From: Liquidambar formosana
Taxonomy: Eukaryota; Streptophyta; Magnoliopsida; Saxifragales; Altingiaceae
Direction of reading: 5' to 3'
Length of the DNA stretch: 64,000 nt
Assembly (NCBI GenBank): GCA_039720395.1
Contig: CM077827.1
Location: 19,209,602-19,273,601, forward strand
Shown: positions 35,771 through 45,500 of the stretch, piece by piece
Numbering within the stretch: position 1 is the stretch's first letter
Layout of the letters: the number at the start of each line of letters is the position of its first letter
The notes under the pieces: generated by a model
Databases searched by the model: none
Seen by the model: the letters and a program-made list of their open reading frames with translations, nothing else
Told to the model about the DNA's origin: nothing
Made by a program: the position numbers and the translations under genes

Positions 35771-36995
35771 TGATAATAGCTTAAAATTGCATTAATGTTA
35801 TACTTTTAGTAGGCATTATCACATTTATTTGGCACTTAATTCTGCATTTTACACATTATACATGAATTCTCTTGATACATGCTCTTATACTTAAAGTGGT
35901 GTATTAATATGTGTTTTATTTTTGTAGGAAGCCAATTTCTTATGGTCAAGCATTCTAAATTTATTTGGAATTATATAGAAGCTTTGCAAGGGTGAAGTGC
36001 ATTAATTTTAGAAGATTTTAGCAAAGGAATTGGCAACCCCAAAGTTGGAAAGAAGATTAAAAAGGAAGTTTAGAGCAGTTACCGTATTTTAGCCATAACT
36101 TTTGACTTCGAAGTCCAATTGATATGAAATTGATGTCCCTGGAAAGCTGATTTGAAGCCCTACAATATTATATTTCATGAATATTTCGTGATTTCAATGT
36201 TTAGTAGGTAAAAAACGGGTCACAAGTTAGTCCTGGTGGAAAAATCCGGGATTCCCAATTTGTTTCCTAATTTTTCTCCTCTTTCTCTTGGAAACCCTAA
36301 GAGCACATGGAAAGGAAAAGGTGGCTACACCTATATATATTACTTCTCCTCTTCTCTTCTAGGAGGACCTCTCTTATTCTTCTTCGTCTTCTACCTCTCT
36401 TTAGTTTTCTAGTTTTCAATTGTCATGAGTAGCTAAACTTTTTGTTAAGGCTAGGAGTGAAGCCACAACAATTATTTGGTATTTGTTTAATGACTCTTTC
36501 ATGGATTTAATGTAAGGTTTTATAGTTTTGATTGATTTTGATTATTTTGCAAAGTATTTATTCTGTATAATTCTTTTATTTATCGTTAACTCCGGGTACG
36601 GTGAATGCTTAGAATTCCCTGCGAATTAAATTACTAGTTTTCTCATGCATTAAATCAATCAATCTTATGAATCCATATTTTTATAATTGTTTTAAATAAA
36701 ATTAATTGTTAAATCATCCGACTGGGATCATCTTTCGTATGAATCTCAGTTGAGTTATAAAATTGAGTCGTTAGCAAATATCTAATACTTGTTGTGAGTG
36801 GACCTCTGAACCTTAGTGTTTTTAAATTATTGTTTTCAATCAAACTAATTCTCTGCAATTCAAGCAACCAAATTTCTAAAATCTTTTCTCAATCTTCTCT
36901 ACTAATTATTCCCTTTCCCTGTGGTTCGACCTCGGACTCACCGAGAATTTATTACTTCGTGATATCCTGCACTTGGGAACATTATTAAAGTCACA
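35771..36995 (+). repeat. 3' LTR of the Gypsy element
   Basis: TGATAATAGC ... AAAGTCACA, colinear with the 5' LTR. Similarity stops exactly after CACA, where the 5' copy goes on into the PBS region. Confidence 0.9.
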
Positions 36996-37025
36996 GCACT
37001 CATTGCTAACATTTGTTCGAACTTG

Positions 37026-37245
37026 GGCTACGTTTGTTTGGTTGGAATGAAATCACATTCCAATTCATTCCAAACAACGTGTTCGGATGAGGTAATTAAA
37101 TGAGAATGGAATCAAACATTAGTAGTGAATTATAATGATATCTATTCTGCAATGTTCATTTTAATTTCATTCCATTCCACACTATTTTGAATATGGAATT
37201 AGATTCCATTCCTACCCATTCCATTCCAACCAAACAAACATGGCC
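37026..37245. mobile_element. 220-bp MITE, PIF/Tourist-like
   Basis: Starts GGCTACGTTTGTTTGGTTGG and ends inverted (CCAACCAAACAAACATGGCC). TTG flanks both sides (37023-37025 and 37246-37248). The terminal repeat continues inward as GGAATG. A 3-bp duplication and a GG-x-C...GTTTG end are marks of Tourist/PIF MITEs, though their usual duplication is TTA/TAA. Confidence 0.75.
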
Positions 37246-37248
37246 TTG

Positions 37249-39178
37249 GTGTCAGTTTTGTTACTTGGGAAGGTTCGAGTTAAGGTCACTTTTGAGTATA
37301 ACAAGATTATTATGGGCATGCCCTTCGAGGGTGGGAATTGTCTTCTCTGCACCCATTGTCAAAGAACCTTAGTAGCCTAGTAAAAAGAAGTAGCCTTGAA
37401 ACCTATGAGTTTAACTTGAGCATAATTTGATGTTCATAGTAGCACTTGCTTTTTGCAATTCCACATAAAGACATACCAACAGATGTTTCTCCAAGAAGTG
37501 TTGTGAAGGAAGGAAAGCCACTTTCTTAGGGATAATGTCCTAAGAGCTCAACCCCACAAAGGCCATATTAATGGGGCATATAGTTGATGATAGTTATGGA
37601 GGATAAGAAGTTGAGGAGCTTAAGTAATCACATTTGTAGTAAGTGAGGATAAATGACACCAAACCACAAAATGCATATCGTTTTCTATCAAAAAATCGTT
37701 ACTCTTCAATTACAACAAAACTACAAGCGTCAAATATAAGTCACACCCAAAAAAAAAAAAAAAAAAAAAATCAGAAAGAAAGTCAACTACATTCCATTTC
37801 AAGATTATTATAGTACCACACTACCACACGATTAATTTCACTCCACAAACACATGTATATGTTAACAATGGTTACATAAATATAAGGCCACAAATTCGAG
37901 ATTAGTAGTTACTTATAATCTAATGCTTCAAATTCAAGATTTATGGCAAAATGCATGAAATTATAGTTATTATAAAATCCCAAAATTTTGAGTTGTATAA
38001 GTTCCATTCTCTGAAATTCCAAAATACAAGAGAAAGAAAAAACCACAAATATATATATATATATATGTAACTATTAGTAACAATCCGTTAGTGTAACTAT
38101 TTCGACCACAAGCTCAAACCCAAAAACAAAAAAAGAGGGTACAATTTGACAGTAACAAAATGCCAAAATTAAACACATTAACATGCCTCTAATCAACATC
38201 TACATGTGTTACAATCAACATTTTTGTCTAACTAGCTACAACAATTTCAAATGCTATCGATAAACCAAAACAAAATATAGACACATGGGAAGCCCTAGAA
38301 ACAGTTACATAAATCTCCAAATTGCAAACAAAAAACAGGACAAAAAAAATCGATCTTTTTTGGCTATAAGTCAAAGGAAAACGAAGAAAATCCAACAAAA
38401 TCATCAGTGACTTGTGTTTTTAGGGCATTTGTTTGATGGGAATATCCTGCTAACAATGACACTAGTGGTCGTTTGACGTCTCTTCCTGTAAGGTTGAAGC
38501 TCGCTTTTATGCTGGAATCACACATACACGAAATGCAAGGGCAACCATTAGTGAACATCATCTCCATCACAAATTTTTTGGTGAAGATTGAGGAGGGCAT
38601 CACATTGATTTTGGGTTGAAATTCTCTCCATCATATATGGAGAATCTTTTTTAAAAACACTTTTGAATCGAACCTACTTAAAGGGATAGGGGCATTTTTG
38701 TCCACTCAAATAGAAGTAGACTCACACCTTGACTAAATTTTGCATCAGAACTTGAGCCTACACAAGTCTAAAAAATAGGACCAGCCTCCAAACACCCCTA
38801 AATTAAATAAATAAAAGACTTCAAATTCGTAAATCAAAAAGAATAGTGAAAGTATAGACTTTGGCCTTTTGACAATAGAGAAAAAAGTGGTCCAATATAG
38901 GCTTTTGTTCTTTATGCTACTCATCCATGGTGGGAAATATAGTCGTAAGTCGTAACTCTTACAATATAAATCCAAAAATAGTTAAAAGCATAGATACGAT
39001 TTCTGAAAAAAATTCTTTATTTTTAGAAAAAGAAAAAAAAAAAAGAAAAGAAAGGGAAAATTTTAGATTGGCTGGCCTAATTACAGTTTATAATCATTTA
39101 CAAAAAAAAAAAGTAGATAGCATTTCGCACTTACTGGCCTACCCCCGATTCAATTTAAAAGCTCCCTTCTAAAACAAC
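37249..39178. other. Intergenic DNA between the Gypsy element/MITE and the KAKU4-like gene
   Basis: Holds a ~25-A run at 37746-37770 and an (AT)n patch at 38049-38066. A 79-codon frame on the minus strand at 38364-38603 (VKRPLVSLLAGYSHQTNALK inside) is more balanced in composition than its surroundings. I do not recognise it and do not call it a gene. Confidence 0.45.
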
Positions 39179-39328
39179 TGCTCCAACCCGTGAAACGACC
39201 CACCGGATCCTGCCCATAAAAGCGCGGCCTCCGTTTCCTGCTTTTCGTTTTTCCCGTAATAATTCCCCCTTCGTAAATACGACACACCTGAAGTTCCCAG
39301 TCACTCCCTCTTTCTGTCTCTCTGTGTT
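39179..39328 (+). promoter_or_regulatory. Promoter and 5' leader of the KAKU4-like gene
   Basis: Local GC content rises sharply. CCCATAAAAGCGCGG at about 39213 could be a TATA element about 110 bp before the start codon. The leader is pyrimidine-rich (CTCCCTCTTTCTGTCTC) up to the ATG at 39329 (TGTTATGGCC, acceptable context with G at +4). Confidence 0.5.
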
Positions 39329-39575
39329 ATGGCCACCATTTCTAGGGCTCGCATAGATGATGAACCCCGATCTGGCGGAAAGATTGTACGAAACAAGCGA
39401 ATCGCTGCCGCGAGAACTCCATATGACCGTCCAAGATTGCGGTCTCAGGTTCTTGAAAGCCCTAGTTGGCTCGCTGTGGCGACTCGGATGGTTGCGACTG
39501 GCGCTGGAAAATTCCTTTCCTCGGTCTTCGGTCCGGACTCTTCGTCTTCTTCAACATCTTCAGATGGAGATTCAG
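39329..39575 (+). CDS. KAKU4: KAKU4-like exon 1
   Basis: 82 codons plus one base. It ends TTCAG|GTTCGG. Carries TPYDRP and GAGKFLSSVFGPD-(Ser)n. A high-GC start and the family-like N terminus MATISRAR support this ATG. Confidence 0.88.
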
Positions 39576-42500
39576 GTTCGGGTTTTTAACCTTCTTTTAA
39601 TTCAATATGTATTATTATTATTTCTTATTTTTTGGATTTATGTATAGAAAAATATGAGGATTGGGTAGTTATTTGGGTATATGTTTCATGTTATCTGATA
39701 ATTTATTTATTTTTTTGCAAGAAGTAACGTTTGATGTTTAGATTAAAGTATGAAAAAGGTAAAATTGGTTTTAGAATTTGTCTTATGATGTTTATTTATT
39801 TATTTGTTTTCTTACGTTATTTGGGAAGACACGTGCAAGATGGATTGGGTTGCATATAAAGGTCGCATGAGGTGGCATAAGCTAGCATGAGGTGGATAAT
39901 GGGATGTCAAAGTATAATATCTAGATACACATGCAAGTGACAAGTGTAAAGTAGGATTTCATGCACACTGACACATGTCTAGATCTAGCCACATGTCAAT
40001 CCCTTATTCAAGACACTTATTGTACATGCATTGGTTCATTTGTTTGTCCAATAAGATTTAAACACCTTTGTGACACATGTCATCACTATGTTTAACCTCC
40101 CAATTACTCCTTTAATATAAATAGCTCATTCTATCATCATCTCATAAAAAAAATAAAAAATAAATAGAGACTTAGAGAGTGGGAGATGTAGAAAGAAAAA
40201 GAGAAGAGAGATGAAGTGAAAGAGAATAGAGAAAGAAGAGAGGGTTAGCCAAGAGAGAAATTAAAGAAGAGACTCTTGTATCAAAAAAGAAAAGAGAAGA
40301 AGAGACTCAATTATTGGAAAAATTAAGGTAGGGATTCTATTTCTTCCATGATTTTTGTATTTAAATTTTATTGATATGACTTATGAAGTTTTGTAACAAG
40401 ATTATAATTTTTATGACAGTTTTGAAATAGAAGCATAACTAGCATTTTGACTTGTATAGATCTAGTGTCAAGTTTTAGATAAAAATATGATTTTTTCAGG
40501 TTATTGTTTGGTATGTATTTTTTTTAGAAAAGATAATGTATGTATAGATTATGATTTTTAGAAAATTTCATATTTATTAAACCATGTTTGATATTTTAAT
40601 TAAATTTACTAAGGTATGAGAGCAGTACTGGTTTTCTTGGGCATTCTGCACATGACCTGATTTTGATAGTTTTGTACTTATGGTTTCATCTGAATTGACC
40701 TTGATTCTTAGGTTGGAAACTTAACAAAGGGTTTTCTGAATTGACCTTGATTCTTAAGCACATTGATTTTTTTGGTTTTATTGATTTGTTTTATTGTTCA
40801 CTTGATTTGAAGTAAAATTGCAAACATAAGGGTGTGGTTAATTACCACAAAGTGTGTGCGGGACCACAACACGCCCATATTTTTTCTGTTTCAATAGCTA
40901 CTGACTTGCCATTGCATGTTTAGCACTTTCACTACTTCAGTCCAGCTGAAAGGGTAGTTGAATTTGAAGTTCTTTTGTACCCATTGTACTTCTTAAAAAA
41001 AACAGTTCTTTGGTACCCATTATTTATAGTATTTATTTTCTCCATTATTGCAGATGATGAAGTTGATGATGATAATGACCTTGATGATATCTCTATCCAA
41101 GGGGCAGACAGATTGCACACGGTAACTTTGCTATCTTTTATATCTGTAATTGGGTTAGAAAAATGATCATTATTTGAAAATTGAATGATTTCATTATGGA
41201 TATTTGAAAAACCTGCTTACGCACAGATACTTTCAAACTTCATGAAATTATGATAATTGTACAAGTTATACTGATTCATTAAACATGTTGAAAAGAATGA
41301 AATTGAGCTTCCAATTATTTTATTTCTTTCATGTATTCTTTTTCCACCCCCATGTGAGGGGGTGGGGAATAAATACTAGATCGCTTATGGGATTTTCATT
41401 TTTATTTTTGGTACGCAACATAATTTTTTTTTTTTTTTGTTAATAAAAGAAAGAATTATAGAATTGGACAAGAGGTCTAACAAAGATGGAAAAAGAATCA
41501 AACAAAAAAAGTGAACTTTCTGCAAACAACCCTCCAATTGGATCTAATTACAAATAAAGGAACACCACTAAACTCCTTAGTAATGGAGGCCTAAAACGAC
41601 ACCAAAAATACTGCCTTATTGCAAACATCACCTATCTCGTTAACCCAATCCTAAAAATTTATGGCATCTCTCTAGCTACAACATCTAGAAAATTGCAAGG
41701 ACAACATATCTCCGAAGCACCACCCCTCTTGTCTCTTCCCAAAACAACCAAAATCTATAACAAGCATTTCAAAACAAGAAGATGGAGGAACCTAAGAAAC
41801 CTCAGCCAGCTGGAAAAGTCTGCCATAAAATCAAGCCTCCTAAGATTTCTAAAAAAGGTGATCAATGTTCTCAGCTTCACATCTGCGCATGATACACTCA
41901 TACACCACTGAGGAGGCAAACAACAATTGGGTTTCCTCCTTTGAAACATTTCATTGATATTCCAAAGACCACACAAAAACCTTGACCTTTAAAGGCACCT
42001 TTGATTTCCAAATCATCTCAAAAGGAAGGGAAGAAGGAATACTGGAATCATCAATTAAAGACTCAAAATACGACTTACAAGAAAAATCTCCAGAAGAATG
42101 CGAAAACCAAATACAAAAATTTGGACTTGAATGTTTTAATAAAACTAGCTCATCTAGTAAGGATAATAGAGAAGATAACACACCAATTTTCCTACCATTG
42201 AGATTTCTAAAGAACTTGAAATCCTAAGAAGGAGGAACATAAAGGGAAAGAACCATGCCTGAAGAAAGCTCACTGAAAAAGGAGATCCATGGGCTAGAGA
42301 TAAATTATAGACTTGAGGAGAGTGCACTAAACAAGGACAGTTTTCCATCCAAACATTCTTCCAAAAATGAATCCTATTACCATTACCCACTGCTAAGGAA
42401 ATCTTATACAAAAAACGAGGCAAACCCGGAGAAATAAACTTCTAAGGTCTCTGGGCTGACACCCTAACACTAATTTGTGAATCCCAGCCATTATCCCGCA

Positions 42501-45500
42501 ACCCATATTTACTTTTGATAATAGAATGCCATAAAAAACCCTTTTTAGAAGAAAAATTCCATAGCCATTTACCTGTCATAGTAATGTTCCCAGCAATAAT
42601 GTTACCCAAAGCAAGCCCTCCTTTGATTCTAGCTTGGGAAGCCACATCCTAACTAACTAAATGATCTCTTTTACTATCACCACAACCTTCCCATAAAAAA
42701 TCCCTCATCAACTTTTCAATTTTAGACGCCACCATAATATGAATCTTAAACATAGTTATCAAAGGCGCAAGGCGCAAAGGTCTCTTGGGGCCTAGGTTGC
42801 GCAAGGCGCAAGAAAAAGCGTGGGTTTCAGGGAAGTGAGGCGCACAATTTAAAGAAAATAATGAAAACTATTTTATCAAATGTAGCTAACAAAAATAATC
42901 AATTTAAACATATAAAATTGAACACTCTTATCTTTTGGCCTATAAGCTCAATTGGTTAGAGTGTTGTGCAATAGCACAGAGGTTGTAGGATCGAATCCTA
43001 CATAGGCCTAATGAGTCAAGTGGGTAAAAAAGATGCTCTGTTCAATGTAATGACATAATATGTAGCAATTTCCACATAATTAATAAATTAATTATCATAG
43101 TAAATCAAACAACATTACAAATTTGCCCAAAATGATCCAATGCGAAAATCGAAAAATAGAAGAAGAAGAAGAAGAAGAAGAAGAAGAAGAAGAAGAACAA
43201 AGAAGAAGAAGAAGACGAACAGAGAATAAGAAGAAGGAAGAAGAACAGTACTGTTGGACTGCTGGAGTGTTATTTTAAAAAATCAGATAATTAGAAAATC
43301 AGAACATAGAAGAAGAAGAAGAAGAAGGAAGAGGAAGTACAGTACCGCTAAATAGAAGAAGAAGAATAAGATTTTTGAAAATCAGAAAATAGAAGAAGAA
43401 GAAGCAGAAGAAGAAGAAGAAGAAGAAGAAGAAGAATAAGGAGAAGGAGAAGAAGAAGGGGCAGAAGAAGAGCAGAAGAAGAAGCAGCAGCAGAAAAAGC
43501 AGCAGAAGAAGCAGAAGAAGTAGAAAATCAGAAAATAGAAGAAGCCCAAAAAAGTGTAAAAAGCCCAAAAAAGTGCAAAAAGCCCAAAAAAGCGTGCTTT
43601 AAGCGTGCCTTACGGACATCTCCTCGCCTAGCCCAGAGCGCAGCCCAACCCTTGCGCTTGCCTGCGCCTTGCGCCTAGGCGTGCTTCAGGCGCGCTTTTA
43701 ACAACTATGATCTTAAATAGAGACACCTTTGGACAATAAAGCTCTTTTCTATCCATCTAATCTTTCCCAATCTTACCAATGAGAGCGCTCCAAAAAGATT
43801 TCATATTTGGATTCCCTCCTAAAGGCAAACCGAAATATTTCATAGGCTAGCTTTCCAAAGAACAACCAAGCACCCCTGCTAACCTTTCTGAATTATCATG
43901 AGGATGATTAATCTTTGCTAAGGAGCTCTTCCCCACATTCGCCTTCAAACCAGACTCCAACTCAAAACTTGCAAAATATGTTGCAAATTAAGAAGGTTCT
44001 ACTCAATACCTGATTTAGACACCCCATTTTGTACTGCCTAATTAGCTTTAGAACCCCTTTTTTGGTTCCCGATGATGAGTTTATTATCTGTCTTGATATA
44101 TGACAAAGTAATCTGAATAAACCGATGGAATTGCAGTCCAGTGTCACAAATTAATTATTTTTGAGACTTGCGTACACAACGTAGTGGGTGCATATGCACC
44201 TCATTGTGATGTGTATGCACCAAACCCTTTTTTATGGAAAACTCCGATTTGGTATCTCCTTGCTCCCCAAGACCGTCTCTACAGATATGGAAAATGTGTT
44301 TTTTGGATAGGTTGACCAGCAATTTCGGGAGGGACTCCCAAAAACCCAAATTTATACCTATATATACTATACTATGGACTTAGTTAATGGGGGGAACACT
44401 TTTTGAGAGAAAAAGGACAGCTTTAGAGAGAGAGAAACCCTAGAAAGGATAGAAAGGCTACAATTTCGAAGGCTAGAAAGGAAGACGCTTTAGAGAGAGA
44501 GAAACCCTAGAAAGGATAGAAAGGCTACAATTTTGAAGGCTAGAAAGGAAGACTTTGCGATAATCCAGGCGTATGACCTTGAGGGTAACGCAATCACTCT
44601 TTTCTAGTCTATTCATATTTATCTAGTCTAGCATGTTTTGATATGATTGAATGATTTGTCTCTCTGTTCTGATTATTGTTATGAATATGATGATTACTAT
44701 GCATGATTATAGATAGTCTTGTGGTCTTATGAGATTCGTTATGATATTATGATATCTTTGTAATACGGATTAGGGTTTCATGCATATTCTTGTTTATCGT
44801 ACTTCCTTTTACTGATGAGTAGGCATGCGCAGGTTTAGTAAATAAACTGTTTGTCTCTGTTAGCCACTGGTTTCTAGTAGGCATAATATAAATATGATTC
44901 TGTAATATGCCAATAGGGTGCATAAGCACCCACCACTATTGCTTATGCATTCCCTTGTAGGCAAATAGATATTTTCTGTTTTGTGATTCTTTTTTGGATG
45001 TATAGCAATGATGTGAATATTACTGTGATTCTGTAATAAGTTGCGTAAGCACCCCGTAATGGTGTGTACGCATTTCCTTGCAGGCAGATAGAGATTTTTG
45101 CTTCTTTTTAGGTTTTGTGTTCTCTTTTTGATATAATCTCTCTGTTCGAACCAATGTGAATTGCCAATAGGTTGCGTACGCATCCTAGTCCTGGCAGATA
45201 GCTATTTTGGCTTATTTTGCTTACTGTTTTCCTAGAGTTTTTTAGTCTTGCATATTATGTTTTCATCCTTGTTCATTATTATCTTGTCTATATTGTCCTT
45301 GCGTTATTTATTCATTATCATCTCATCATTTGTGTGCTATATTTTTTTGCATGATTAGGGTTAAATTTAATTGAATAGCTAATTAATTAAAGCCATTAAT
45401 TATGTGCGGGGGCGGTTTTGATTGGGCATTGCTGGGTGCCTAACACCTTCCTAGCAATGTACCCTAGCTCCAAACCCAAATTCTCTTGTTATGATGAGTT

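Larger units (their letters stand above)
28397..36995 (+). mobile_element. Ty3/Gypsy retrotransposon (Athila/Tat-like), internally deleted, with a nested solo LTR
   Basis: Two LTRs (28397-29626 and 35771-36995) enclose a PBS, gag, aspartic protease and a shortened pol. RT, RNase H and the catalytic part of integrase are missing. By eye the LTRs differ at roughly 4-5% of positions, so the insertion is moderately young. Gag type, DLGAS-VN protease and tRNA-Asp PBS are features of the non-chromoviral Gypsy (Athila/Tat) group. Without the inserted solo LTR (34436-35715) it is about 7.3 kb. No matching 5-bp flanks were found (CTCAC versus GCACT). Confidence 0.88.
42751..43709. mobile_element. Non-autonomous TIR element with perfect 8-bp duplication, carrying a tRNA-like sequence and GAA tracts
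   Basis: 959 bp. Left end CATAGTTATCAAAGGCGC, right end GCGCGCTTTTAACAACTATG. The exact duplication ATCTTAAA lies at 42743-42750 and 43710-43717 and splits the LINE. The first and last ~100 bp are rich in GGCGCAAGGCGC-type repeats that are inverted to each other. The interior holds a tRNA-Ile-like sequence (42937-43009) and long (GAA)n/(AGA)n tracts. The 8-bp duplication points to hAT- or P-type transposition. No transposase. Confidence 0.85.

Noticed and set aside
38364..38603. 79-codon minus-strand frame upstream of the KAKU4-like gene
   Set aside because: Reasonable composition but no domain, signal peptide or splice context that I can recognise; left unassigned.
42937..43009. Functional tRNA-Ile gene
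   Set aside because: U33 is missing, the T loop lacks T54, and it sits inside a transposon; kept only as tRNA-like.
43299..43568. 89-codon Leu/Phe-rich minus-strand frame
   Set aside because: It is the reverse reading of the GAA microsatellite in the hAT-like element.
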